A stretch of DNA of 43,333 bases from JAGOGN01 sp036652735. GTDB lineage: Bacteria; Bacillota; Clostridia; Lachnospirales; Lachnospiraceae. Both the position numbers and the translations under genes were made by a program. The notes under the pieces were generated by a model. It was not told where the DNA came from, made no database searches, and saw only the letters and a program-made list of their open reading frames with translations. The stretch lies in the NCBI GenBank assembly GCA_036652735.1, contig JAVVVI010000017.1, positions 1-43,333 on the forward strand, given 5' to 3'. Positions 1 to 8,181 of this stretch are shown here, in pieces (within the stretch, counting starts at the first letter, position 1; each line of letters starts with the position of its first letter).

Positions 1-67
1 TTCTATGGCTAATGTCAATGGTAAATTGGAAATAATTTAAAAAAATATGGAATTTCTCAATATCTGA

Positions 68-96
68 TTGCTCATAAGGTAATAAAATGGTAGGAT
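68..96 (+). promoter_or_regulatory. Putative sigma-A promoter of the GGDEF gene
   Basis: A -35-like TTGCTC (68-73) is separated by 17 bases from a -10-like TAGGAT (91-96). This would give a start near 103 and a leader of about 40 bases before the GGDEF gene at 144. The match is good but not perfect, and no operator is evident. Bases 1-67 hold only AT-rich sequence and possibly the last few codons of an upstream gene. Confidence 0.5.
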
Positions 97-143
97 AAAT
101 GTAATACGTACAAGCATCCGTTTAGAAAGAAGGTATTTGAGAA

Positions 144-1766
144 ATGCGAATAGATGAGTATGAAAAAATTGAGGAGCAAATTGCGGAGGATTACAAATAC
201 GCAAGGCTGGACACTGAAAATATGGCGGAATTAATTCAGGAGCTGCAGGATATTTTCAAATTAACGAATAGTAAAAAAGCGGAATTACTGATTGCTGTTT
301 TAAAAGCAAGGCAGAGTAGCAGTATCAATAGCAGTAAAGAGCTACTAGGTTATGGCACAAAATCACTGGAATGCGCAAAGGAATTACAAGATGATTATTT
401 TATTGTAACAGGACATAATCTTTTAGGGACTTATTATAGTGCTGTTGAAAATAACCTTACTGCCTTTGACTGTTATTGGAGTGGGTTAAATTATTTACAA
501 AAAAATAAAGAGGTATTTACTGATTTCCTATTTCGAAATTTAAGCTGTATCTTACAAAATAATATTGGATTGTGTTTATTACAGGAAAATATTATGGATG
601 AAGCACTTACGTATTTTAAGAAGGCAGTAAAGGGAATCGATCTAGAGACAGAGAACGGCAGAGAAATTCAGATTATTCTTTTGTATTATGTGAATTCCTT
701 ATGCTGTCATTATAATTTGCAGGAAGGCGAAACAGCAGTAATGGTTGCAAGACAGGCAATGTCTTACTTACAGGGGAAGAAAAAATCGCACTATTTGTAT
801 AATCCAATATTGATCTGGAATTTCATGATTGAATGTAAAATGGGAGATGCACAAAGGGCAGAGGAATATTTAGAGGAAATTGATCAGTTTGATACCTATG
901 AGAATTGTATACCTGCATTAACAGATTTTATTGAATTGCTAATGGAAGAGGGGAAATTAGAATCTGCATATCGTTATTTGGAGATATTTTTAAATGATGC
1001 AACGGAGAATAATAATCTTTCCGGAATGCTTGATGGCTACAAATTAAAGATGGATTACTGTTTAAAAATAGAAAATCAGATAGAATATAAAAAAGCTTGT
1101 GTGCATGTGGCGGATTTGACGATTCGCAGAGATAAAGAGATGGCTCAGATTCGAAGCGAGAGCCTGAGAACTTATATTCATGTAATGGATCAGTCCAAGG
1201 AACAAAAAAAATTACAGGAAGCACATGACCGGCTGAAGCAAAAGTCCGAATATGATGAACTCACCGGTTTGCCAAACAGATATAAGCTGACGGAGTTTTC
1301 TACCGGGGTATTTGACAAAGCAATCCGCGAAAAGATTCCATTGTCTGTAGAGATTATAGATGTGGATTTCTTTAAACAGGTGAATGATAACTATGGTCAT
1401 CTACAAGGAGATATCTGCCTGAAAACAATTGCCAGGGAAATCAAGAAATCGGTCTCTAATTTAGAAACAGAGGTATGTGCCCGTTATGGTGGGGATGAGT
1501 TTGTAATAGTTAAAATGGGCAGAACAAATGAGATTATACTGGAAGGTATGGAACAATTAAGACAGGCGATTATGGAACTTGCAATGCCCAATGAATATTC
1601 ACAGGCAGCAAAAGTAGTAACCATATCCCAGGGAGGAGTGAATGGTATCCCGGTGGCGGGAGACGATCTTAGCAGTTACTTAAAGCAAGCAGATGATTCC
1701 CTCTACAAGGCGAAAAAAGCCTCGAAAAATACGGTAATTCTGAAAAAGATACCAGGTGGAGCTTGA
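144..1766 (+). CDS. TPR-repeat diguanylate cyclase (GGDEF domain)
   Basis: This 540-residue protein should make cyclic di-GMP from two GTP. Residues about 1-350 are helical and TPR-like, with no transmembrane segment or signal peptide, so it is probably cytosolic and senses through protein or ligand binding. A short coiled linker follows. The catalytic domain starts near 368 with DELTGLPNR and carries the active-site motif GGDEF at 449-453, preceded by RY. The inhibitory RxxD I-site that usually lies just upstream is absent (LETE at that position), so product inhibition through this site is unlikely. AAGAAGG stands about 8 bases before the ATG. The stop at 1764-1766 is immediately followed by the ATG of a cation-efflux gene, so the two are translationally coupled. 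The GGDEF assignment is certain; the signal sensed is unknown. Confidence 0.93.
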   Translation: MRIDEYEKIEEQIAEDYKYARLDTENMAELIQELQDIFKLTNSKKAELLIAVLKARQSSSINSSKELLGYGTKSLECAKELQDDYFIVTGHNLLGTYYSAVENNLTAFDCYWSGLNYLQKNKEVFTDFLFRNLSCILQNNIGLCLLQENIMDEALTYFKKAVKGIDLETENGREIQIILLYYVNSLCCHYNLQEGETAVMVARQAMSYLQGKKKSHYLYNPILIWNFMIECKMGDAQRAEEYLEEIDQFDTYENCIPALTDFIELLMEEGKLESAYRYLEIFLNDATENNNLSGMLDGYKLKMDYCLKIENQIEYKKACVHVADLTIRRDKEMAQIRSESLRTYIHVMDQSKEQKKLQEAHDRLKQKSEYDELTGLPNRYKLTEFSTGVFDKAIREKIPLSVEIIDVDFFKQVNDNYGHLQGDICLKTIAREIKKSVSNLETEVCARYGGDEFVIVKMGRTNEIILEGMEQLRQAIMELAMPNEYSQAAKVVTISQGGVNGIPVAGDDLSSYLKQADDSLYKAKKASKNTVILKKIPGGA

Positions 1767-1767
1767 A

Positions 1768-2658
1768 ATGAATAAAAATATGAAGCGAGAAAAATTATTA
1801 CTGAATTTATCATTGTTGGGAAGTTTGGCAGCAGTTTTTTTCGAACTTTACATGAGTTATGCAACTAGGTCCCAGGCAATATTAATGGATGGAATCTTTG
1901 ATACGTTTGAATTAATTGTATCCTGTCTGTTTGTTATTTTGTTGCCATTAATTTATGCACCAATTTCGGAAAAAATGCCTTATGGATATGCCCAATTAGA
2001 AAGTGTCTTTATGATGGTAAAGGGGGCGATGCTAAGCATTATTATTTTCGCACTTATATATGAAAATATTCAAATATTACTGCATGGTGGAAGTAGTGTA
2101 GATTCTATTCTCATTGCATTTTTTGAATTTATCACAGGAATTTGCAGTATGTTATTGCTGTTCGTGTTGATTCGATTAAAGAAGGGTTTGACCTCACAGG
2201 TGGCAAATGGAGAGATTACCTCCTGGAAGATAGATGTTTACTGTTGTATGGGAGTGAGCTTTGCGTTCTTTGCACAATATTTTTTAGGAAAGCTTGGATA
2301 TTCCTGGATTGGTAATTATGTGGATCCGGTGGTTGCAATTGTAATTGCGATTTGTATGTTGCCACAGACTTTGAAAATTGTATTGAAGTCACTAAAAAGT
2401 ATCATTCTTCTTTCACCAAAAGAGGCGAAGGTGGCTGTCATTAAGCAGGCAGCGGATGAGAGCTTTGCCAAAAGCCAGTATCGGATTGAATTTTATGACA
2501 TGGTGCAAACGGGAAGAAAAGTATGGGTAGAGCTTTATATTACAAGCAGTGACAATACCTTGGATATTAAAGAAATGAAGCGATTAAGGGAAGAAATAGA
2601 AGAAAAAATAAAGAAACATATTCCGGAGTGTTATGTAGAAATCACACCAAAATTATAA
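1768..2658 (+). CDS. Cation diffusion facilitator family transporter
   Basis: A 296-residue membrane protein of the CDF (cation efflux) family, which exchanges divalent metals such as Zn2+, Mn2+ or Fe2+ for protons. About six hydrophobic segments are followed by a cytoplasmic ferredoxin-like C-terminal domain from about residue 215 (YRIEFYDMVQTGRKVWVELY), typical of the dimerising domain. The TM2 metal ligands are present as D41 and D45. In TM5 the usual HxxxD reads SWKID, so D156 is kept but serine 152 stands where His or Asp is expected. The ATG at 1768 is preferred over a GTG at 1756 because GGTGGAG lies 7 bases before it. It is coupled to the GGDEF gene. The family is clear, the substrate unknown, and the altered TM5 site makes classical Zn2+ export uncertain. 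Confidence 0.85.
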   Translation: MNKNMKREKLLLNLSLLGSLAAVFFELYMSYATRSQAILMDGIFDTFELIVSCLFVILLPLIYAPISEKMPYGYAQLESVFMMVKGAMLSIIIFALIYENIQILLHGGSSVDSILIAFFEFITGICSMLLLFVLIRLKKGLTSQVANGEITSWKIDVYCCMGVSFAFFAQYFLGKLGYSWIGNYVDPVVAIVIAICMLPQTLKIVLKSLKSIILLSPKEAKVAVIKQAADESFAKSQYRIEFYDMVQTGRKVWVELYITSSDNTLDIKEMKRLREEIEEKIKKHIPECYVEITPKL

Positions 2659-2672
2659 AAGGGCAACAAAAA

Positions 2673-2756
2673 TGCAGGAGATGGGACTTGAACCCACACG
2701 GTATTGCTACCACAGGCACCTGAAGCCTGCGCGTCTGCCTATTCCGCCACTCCTGC
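2673..2756 (-). tRNA. tRNA-Leu (anticodon CAG)
   Basis: Read on the minus strand, this 84-nt sequence folds as a class II tRNA. The acceptor arms GCAGGAG and CTCCTGC pair fully. The anticodon stem CAGGC/GCCTG encloses the loop TTCAGGT, giving anticodon CAG, which reads CUG. A long variable arm is present (around TGGTAGCAATACC), and the T loop is TTCAAGT. The discriminator base is A and CCA is not encoded. It is a single tRNA opposite in direction to all its neighbours, with its own promoter at 2785-2813. Confidence 0.95.
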
Positions 2757-2784
2757 AAAACAATAGGTAAAACCTACGAACGTT

Positions 2785-2813
2785 ATTGTATCGTTTTTTT
2801 GAGTATAAGTCAA
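2785..2813 (-). promoter_or_regulatory. Promoter of tRNA-Leu
   Basis: On the minus strand TTGACT (2808-2813) is followed after exactly 17 bases by TACAAT (2785-2790). This near-consensus sigma-A promoter lies about 28 bases upstream of the mature tRNA 5' end. It is divergent from the promoter of the HD-domain gene at 2846-2874. Confidence 0.75.
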
Positions 2814-2845
2814 GAAAAAAATAAAATTAAAATAACAAGAAAGCA

Positions 2846-2874
2846 TTGCCCATTTCTTTTAAAAAAAGTATAAT
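2846..2874 (+). promoter_or_regulatory. Promoter of the HD-domain gene
   Basis: TTGCCC (2846-2851), a 17-base spacer and a perfect TATAAT (2869-2874) form a sigma-A promoter. Its -35 box coincides with an in-frame TTG that a gene finder might take as a start, which argues against that longer reading. Transcription would begin near 2881, about 25 bases before the chosen ATG. Confidence 0.7.
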
Positions 2875-2905
2875 GAACTGTAGTGTTAATTTTGGAGAAA
2901 AGAAT

Positions 2906-3361
2906 ATGAGAAAAAAATTAAAAAAATTAGATAATGAACTATTAAATAGTATGCTTATGGAAGTGTCACAGGAGTCGCGCTTTAATGAATCAAAAAATTA
3001 TATTCAACATGGAAACACATCGGTTTATACACATAGTGTATCAGTTGCAATCTGCACATTGAAGCTTTCGAGAATGCTTCCCGGGAAAAAGAACCGCAGG
3101 GAATTAGTAAGAGCCGCATTATTACATGATTATTTTCTATATGACTGGCACAAAGAGGAAAATCGGCATCAATGGCATGGATTTCGTCATCCGGAAAAAG
3201 CGGCAAAGAATGCATCCAGGGATTTTAAGCTCAGTGAAAAGGAACAGGAAATTATTCGGCGTCATATGTTTCCCTTAACACCAATTCCACCCAATAGTAT
3301 TGAGGGCGTATTAGTATGCGTTGCGGATAAAATATGCAGCATTAAAGAGATTGTATCCTAA
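2906..3361 (+). CDS. HD-domain phosphohydrolase-like protein
   Basis: A 151-residue HD-superfamily protein, expected to be a metal-dependent phosphohydrolase of unknown substrate. The full ligand pattern is visible: H43, the H74-D75 doublet (ALLHDYF), H91 and/or H95, H120 and D141 (VADKI). No other domain and no membrane segment is present. The start at 2906 is chosen because TTGGAG lies 8 bases upstream and a strong promoter ends just before it. A longer frame from 2846 would start inside the -35 box. A CmpB-type membrane-protein gene follows 44 bases later, so the two may share a transcript. The family is sure, the function is not; nucleotide or cyclic-nucleotide hydrolysis are possibilities only. 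Confidence 0.85.
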   Translation: MRKKLKKLDNELLNSMLMEVSQESRFNESKNYIQHGNTSVYTHSVSVAICTLKLSRMLPGKKNRRELVRAALLHDYFLYDWHKEENRHQWHGFRHPEKAAKNASRDFKLSEKEQEIIRRHMFPLTPIPPNSIEGVLVCVADKICSIKEIVS

Positions 3362-3405
3362 AGAGCTGGCATAGAAGAGACACAAAGAAAGACGAAGGAA
3401 GATAA

Positions 3406-4074
3406 ATGACGGTATTACAATTTATATTAGTTTTTTTTATATTCAGTTTTGTGGGATGGGTGTATGAATCTGTTCTATGTTCAGAGGTAAAGTATCATAA
3501 ATTAATTAACAGAGGATTTTTAATGGGGCCTTATTGTCCAATATATGGAGCAGGTATTATATTAAACTGGCTGATCCTTTCGAAAACGGAGAATTTAATT
3601 GCCATTTTTTTTACCTCAGCGGTGGTGTGCTGTATTGTGGAATATGTAGCCTCTTATTTTATGGAATTGCTGTTTCATGCCCGTTGGTGGGACTACTCCC
3701 AGATTCCATTTAATTTAAATGGTAGAGTGTGTTTATTTGGAGGGATTGTATTTGGGCTTGGTAACTTGGGTTTGATTAAGTTTGCCTACCCGTTTACCCT
3801 GAATCTACTGAATAAAATGTCCGTTACCGTCCAGGCGGTAGCTGCAATTATTTTATGTTTTATATTTATAATGGATATTATTATTACAACAAAGAATGCC
3901 AGCAAATTTACCAATAAGGTGCAGCAGTTACGGGATAAGGCCAGTGAATTTACCAAGGCTGTTACCGGTGGAAAAGCCTTTACGCATGGTGAAAAACGCT
4001 TTTTGAAAGCCTTTCCTAATTTTCACTCAAAAAACTACCAAAGTATTATAGAAAAAATTAAAGAATATTTATAA
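3406..4074 (+). CDS. CmpB-type (PF06541-like) integral membrane protein
   Basis: A 222-residue protein with about five hydrophobic segments in residues 1-165 and a basic, cytoplasmic C-terminal tail. The start (FILVFFIFSFVGWVYE, then a GFLMGPYCPIYGAG segment) and the WWDYSQIPFNLNGRVCL stretch are characteristic of the family annotated as putative ABC transporter permease (ABC_trans_CmpB). No transporter ATPase gene is nearby, so that name should be read cautiously. GAAGGAAG precedes the ATG. A large hairpin follows its stop. A shorter relative lies on the minus strand at 29468-29914. Confidence 0.75.
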   Translation: MTVLQFILVFFIFSFVGWVYESVLCSEVKYHKLINRGFLMGPYCPIYGAGIILNWLILSKTENLIAIFFTSAVVCCIVEYVASYFMELLFHARWWDYSQIPFNLNGRVCLFGGIVFGLGNLGLIKFAYPFTLNLLNKMSVTVQAVAAIILCFIFIMDIIITTKNASKFTNKVQQLRDKASEFTKAVTGGKAFTHGEKRFLKAFPNFHSKNYQSIIEKIKEYL

Positions 4075-4083
4075 ATGTTGCAA

Positions 4084-4120
4084 AGAAAGGGAGTGAAACC
4101 GATTGTTTCAGTCCCTTTCT
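4084..4120 (+). terminator. Strong hairpin, possible terminator
   Basis: A 9-bp stem (AGAAAGGGA with TCCCTTTCT), a G-G mismatch and a further 6-bp stem (TGAAAC with GTTTCA) enclose a 5-base loop. It begins 10 bases after the CmpB-type gene stop. No T-run follows, so it is not a canonical intrinsic terminator. It may still stop transcription or protect the transcript end. The rest of the gap to dgt (4121-4215) has no clear promoter, though TTGCCA at 4151 could be part of one. Confidence 0.5.
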
Positions 4121-4215
4121 GGTTCCCTTAGTGGATTTATTAGCATATTTTTGCCAAAAATAAAGGAATTCGGGATTTTATGCCGAATATAAATTATAGA
4201 GGGGTGATTGGAAAG

Positions 4216-5226
4216 ATGACAATAAGGGAAAAAATCGAACAAATGGAGCAGGACATTTTAAGTCCGTATGCCTCACTGAGTATACATTCCAGAGGCAGAG
4301 ATATGGAAGAAATGCCATGTGATATTCGACCGGTGTATCAAAGAGACCGGGATCGAATTCTCCATTGTAAGTCTTTTCGCAGATTAAAATCAAAAACGCA
4401 GGTGTTCTTAGATCCCCAGGGAGATCATTATCGAACAAGATTGACCCATACATTGGAAGTATCTCAGAATGCCAGAACCATTGCAAAAGCACTTCGTATG
4501 AATGAAGATTTGGTGGAAGCAATTGCCCTTGGACATGATTTGGGGCACACCCCATTTGGACATGCCGGCGAAATGATGCTGGACAGTCTTTGCAACGGTG
4601 GATTTAGACACAACGAGCAAAGTGTCCGAATAGTTGAAAAACTTGAAAAAAGCGGAGAAGGATTAAATTTAACATGGGAAGTGCGGGATGGGATTTTAAA
4701 TCATCAGACAAATTTAATGCCTCATACACTGGAAGGAAAGATTGTAAGGCTGTCGGATAAGATTGCCTATATCAATCATGATATTGATGATGCGATTCGT
4801 GCCAAAGTTATGGTGGAAGAAGAGATTCCCGTTGAAATCAAGTGTATACTTGGTAATTCAACCAGCCAGCGACTGGACACATTAATTCATGATATTGTCA
4901 GTAATAGTATGGATAAAAATGCAATTGTAATGTCACCGGATATTGAACAGGCAATGATGGAGCTGCGCACCTTTATGTTCAAGACGGTATATCGAAATCC
5001 GGTTGCCAAAGGTGAGGAAACAAAGGCAAAGAATCTTTTGGAATTTTTATTTAGCCATTATATGGACAATATAGAGATATTGCCGGAAAAGTATCTTAAG
5101 ATGTACCAATCCGGTGAGGAGTTAAAAGACCGCGTGGTATGTGATTACATATCGGGAATGACAGATGAATTTGCATATACAAAGTTTGAAGAATATTTTT
5201 TACCAAGATCCTGGCAGATTTTTTAA
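4216..5226 (+). CDS. dgt: Deoxyguanosinetriphosphate triphosphohydrolase-like protein
   Basis: A 336-residue dNTP triphosphohydrolase of the HD superfamily (type 2 Dgt), which would remove triphosphate from dGTP or other dNTPs and so help control dNTP pools. The metal site is visible as H78 (TRLTHTLEV), H107-D108 and H111 in GHDLGHTPFGH, and a later Asp in LSDKIAYINHDIDD. The ATG at 4216 is preferred over that at 4180 because GAGGGGTGAT, an almost ideal Shine-Dalgarno sequence, ends 7 bases before it. It lies just ahead of dnaG, as in many Clostridia, in line with a role in DNA replication. Exact substrate preference cannot be read from sequence. Confidence 0.92.
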   Translation: MTIREKIEQMEQDILSPYASLSIHSRGRDMEEMPCDIRPVYQRDRDRILHCKSFRRLKSKTQVFLDPQGDHYRTRLTHTLEVSQNARTIAKALRMNEDLVEAIALGHDLGHTPFGHAGEMMLDSLCNGGFRHNEQSVRIVEKLEKSGEGLNLTWEVRDGILNHQTNLMPHTLEGKIVRLSDKIAYINHDIDDAIRAKVMVEEEIPVEIKCILGNSTSQRLDTLIHDIVSNSMDKNAIVMSPDIEQAMMELRTFMFKTVYRNPVAKGEETKAKNLLEFLFSHYMDNIEILPEKYLKMYQSGEELKDRVVCDYISGMTDEFAYTKFEEYFLPRSWQIF

Positions 5227-5261
5227 AAGAACCGGCAATGGATGGAAGAGGAGGAATGGGT

Positions 5262-7040
5262 GTGTCATATTATTCGGATGATTTAGTAGAAGAAGTGCGG
5301 TCAAGAAGTGATATAGTGGATGTGATTTCTTCTTATGTAAAATTGCAAAAAAAAGGCAGCACTTATTTTGGACTCTGCCCCTTCCACAATGAAAAGTCGC
5401 CCTCTTTTTCTGTTTCACAGGGAAAGCAAATGTATTATTGTTTTGGCTGCGGGGCAGGAGGAAATGTATTTACCTTCCTGATGGAATACGAGAATTACAC
5501 TTTTTTGGAGGCAATGGAATTCCTTGCAGAACGGGCGGGAATAGATCTTCCAAAACAGGAAATGAGTCAGAAGGAACAAAGAGAGGCGGACAAAAAGACC
5601 AGAATTTTAGCAATTAATAGAGAGGCAGCCAGGTATTTTTACGTACAATTAGGGAATAAGCAGGGACAACCGGCGAAAGAATACCTTAAAAATAGAAACT
5701 TAACGGAGGAGACTTTAAAAAAGTTTGGATTGGGATTTTCTGAAAAAGCCGGAGATCAACTGTATCGGTATTTTAAAAAGCAAGGGATACCAGATGATTT
5801 ATTAAAGGATTCCGGACTCTTTAGTATAGAAGAACGCAGAGGGGGATATTGCAAGTTCTGGAATCGAGTGATGTTTCCAATTATGGATGTAAAGAATCAT
5901 GTGATTGGTTTTGGAGGACGTGTCCTGGGAGAGGGAGAACCAAAGTACCTGAATTCCCCGGAGACACCGGTGTTTGATAAAGGAAGAAATTTATACGGGC
6001 TGAATTTTGCGAGAATATCAAAAAGGCAGGGACTTTTGCTTTGTGAGGGATATATGGATGTAATTGCCTTACATCAGGCAGGATTTGACAATGGGGTAGC
6101 TTCACTTGGAACTGCATTTACAGCGGGGCATGCCAACTTAATGAAACGTTATACAAAGGAAGTATATTTAACCTTTGACAGTGATACAGCAGGGGTGAAG
6201 GCGGCACTTCGAGCAATTCCAATCTTAAAGGAGGCGCAAATTAGTGCCAAGGTAGTGAATATGGCACCCTATAAAGATCCGGATGAATTTATAAAACATA
6301 TGGGTGCAGAGGCATACCAGGAACGAATTGATCAGGCTGAGGACAGTTTTATCTTTGAACTGAAGGTTCTTCAGAAGAATTATAATATGAGCGATCCACA
6401 GTCCAAGACCGGATTTTGCACTGAAATAGGCAGAAAACTCTTGGAATTTTCACAGGAGTTGGAAAGGGAAATCTATTTAGAGGCGGCAGCAGAAGAATTT
6501 TTCTTAGACAAGGAGAATCTTCGGAAGCTGGTAAATCATCTGGGAACCCAGATTGGAATTACGGCTCAAAGAAAGCCACCATTAAAGTCCGGGATGAAGG
6601 AACAGAAAAAAGAAGATGGAATGCAGCAGTCACAAAAATTATTGTTGACATGGCTGATTGAAGATATTAGGTTATTTGAAGTAATTAAGGATTATATTAG
6701 TCCAAAAGATTTTACAGAAGACTTGTTTCATAAGGTTGCTGTAATCTTATTTGAACAGTACGAAAAGGGAGAAGTTAATCCCGCAAAAATTATTAGCTTG
6801 TTTGAACAGGAAGAGGAACAACGGACAGTGGCTTCCCTGTTTAATGCAAGATTACAGGATATAGATACCAAACAGGAAAAAGAAAAAGCATTAAAAGAAA
6901 CAATTATCAGGATAAAAGCAAATGGGATAGCGGCACATTCCAAATCAATGGAGGCAACAGATATTCAGACCCTTATGCAGGTGGTAGAGGACAAGCGTAA
7001 ATTACAGGAATTGGAAAAAATGCATATTTCTATTGATTAG
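5262..7040 (+). CDS. dnaG: DNA primase
   Basis: A 592-residue primase that lays RNA primers for Okazaki fragments at the replication fork with the DnaB helicase. The N-terminal CHC2-type zinc finger is intact (C39, H42, C60, C63). The Toprim core shows LLCEGYMDVIAL and DSDTAG with its acidic residues. The last 150 residues form the helicase-binding region. A GTG start at 5262 is chosen because GGAGG lies 7 bases upstream and the protein then begins SYYSDDLVEEVRSRSDIVDVI like family members. ATGs at 5238 and 5256 are poorly spaced. It sits between dgt and rpoD in the classic macromolecular-synthesis order. Confidence 0.97.
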   Translation: MSYYSDDLVEEVRSRSDIVDVISSYVKLQKKGSTYFGLCPFHNEKSPSFSVSQGKQMYYCFGCGAGGNVFTFLMEYENYTFLEAMEFLAERAGIDLPKQEMSQKEQREADKKTRILAINREAARYFYVQLGNKQGQPAKEYLKNRNLTEETLKKFGLGFSEKAGDQLYRYFKKQGIPDDLLKDSGLFSIEERRGGYCKFWNRVMFPIMDVKNHVIGFGGRVLGEGEPKYLNSPETPVFDKGRNLYGLNFARISKRQGLLLCEGYMDVIALHQAGFDNGVASLGTAFTAGHANLMKRYTKEVYLTFDSDTAGVKAALRAIPILKEAQISAKVVNMAPYKDPDEFIKHMGAEAYQERIDQAEDSFIFELKVLQKNYNMSDPQSKTGFCTEIGRKLLEFSQELEREIYLEAAAEEFFLDKENLRKLVNHLGTQIGITAQRKPPLKSGMKEQKKEDGMQQSQKLLLTWLIEDIRLFEVIKDYISPKDFTEDLFHKVAVILFEQYEKGEVNPAKIISLFEQEEEQRTVASLFNARLQDIDTKQEKEKALKETIIRIKANGIAAHSKSMEATDIQTLMQVVEDKRKLQELEKMHISID

Positions 7041-7076
7041 GGAAACAATAAGGGCGTGTTGGGAAGGATGAAACAT

Positions 7077-8177
7077 ATGGAAGAAAAGGATATTAAATTT
7101 AATGAGAAGCTGCAGGAATTACTGGCTTTGGGAAAAAAGAAAAAGAGTGTTTTGGAATATCAGGAAATTAATGATTTTTTCCGTGATATGGAGTTGGAGG
7201 CAGAGCAGTTTGAACGGATTTTAGATTTTTTAGAGACGAATAACGTAGATGTTCTTCGGATTCCAGATGATGATGAAGAAGTGCTTCTCATTGATGAAGA
7301 TGAAGAAGTGGAAGTAGAAAAAATAGATCTAACAGTTCCGGATGGGATTAGTATTGAGGATCCGGTTCGTATGTATCTAAAAGAAATTGGAAAAGTGCCA
7401 CTTCTTAGCGCGGATGAAGAGATAGAACTTGCAAAGAAAATGGAAGTAGGCGATTCCGAAGCAAAAAAACGATTGGCGGAAGCAAATCTTAGACTGGTTG
7501 TAAGTATTGCTAAACGTTATGTTGGCCGTGGAATGTTGTTTCTGGATTTAATTCAGGAAGGCAATCTTGGTCTTATTAAGGCTGTTGAAAAATTTGATTA
7601 TCGCAAAGGGTATAAATTCAGTACCTATGCTACCTGGTGGATTCGTCAGGCAATTACCAGAGCAATTGCAGATCAGGCAAGAACAATTCGAATTCCCGTT
7701 CATATGGTAGAGACCATTAATAAATTGATTCGTGTGTCACGTCAATTGCTTCAGGAGCTGGGAAGAGAACCTGTTCCGGAAGAAATCGCAGTAGAAATGG
7801 GTATGCCCGTGGAACGAGTGCGTGAAATCCTCAAAATATCCCAGGAACCGGTATCTCTTGAAACTCCAATAGGAGAAGAGGAAGACAGCCATCTGGGAGA
7901 TTTTATTCGTGATGAAAATGTGCCGGTACCGGCAGAAGCAGCAGCATTTACCCTGCTAAAAGAACAGCTGGTAGATGTACTTGGAACCCTTACAGACAGA
8001 GAACAAAAAGTATTGCGGTTACGGTTTGGCTTAGATGATGGAAGAGCACGTACCTTAGAGGAAGTGGGAAAAGAATTTAATGTTACAAGAGAGAGAATTC
8101 GTCAAATCGAAGCAAAAGCATTACGTAAATTAAGGCATCCAAGCAGAAGCCGTAAATTAAAGGATTATTTGGAATAA
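7077..8177 (+). CDS. rpoD: RNA polymerase primary sigma factor (sigma-70/SigA)
   Basis: A 366-residue housekeeping sigma factor that directs RNA polymerase to -35/-10 promoters. Domain order: a short acidic region 1.1-like segment, region 1.2 (DPVRMYLKEIGKVPLL), region 2 with the -10-recognition helix (TYATWWIRQAITRAI), region 3, and region 4.2 helix-turn-helix (TLEEVGKEFNVTRERIRQIE) for the -35 element. The ATG at 7077 is preferred because GGGAAGG ends 9 bases before it; a GTG at 7056 and an ATG at 7068 are less well placed. It lies 36 bases after dnaG and is followed at once by trmK. Several promoters in this window (TTGACA/TATAAT type, 17-bp spacing) fit this factor. Confidence 0.97.
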   Translation: MEEKDIKFNEKLQELLALGKKKKSVLEYQEINDFFRDMELEAEQFERILDFLETNNVDVLRIPDDDEEVLLIDEDEEVEVEKIDLTVPDGISIEDPVRMYLKEIGKVPLLSADEEIELAKKMEVGDSEAKKRLAEANLRLVVSIAKRYVGRGMLFLDLIQEGNLGLIKAVEKFDYRKGYKFSTYATWWIRQAITRAIADQARTIRIPVHMVETINKLIRVSRQLLQELGREPVPEEIAVEMGMPVERVREILKISQEPVSLETPIGEEEDSHLGDFIRDENVPVPAEAAAFTLLKEQLVDVLGTLTDREQKVLRLRFGLDDGRARTLEEVGKEFNVTRERIRQIEAKALRKLRHPSRSRKLKDYLE

Positions 8178-8181
8178 AAAG

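Noticed and set aside
2..40. Twelve in-frame codons ending in TAA, possibly the 3' end of an upstream gene
   Set aside because: Too short to recognise, and another frame also ends nearby; nothing supports one reading over another.
2846..2905. N-terminal extension of the HD protein from a TTG
   Set aside because: The TTG overlaps a good -35 box and the -10 TATAAT lies inside the extension; the ATG at 2906 has a proper ribosome binding site.
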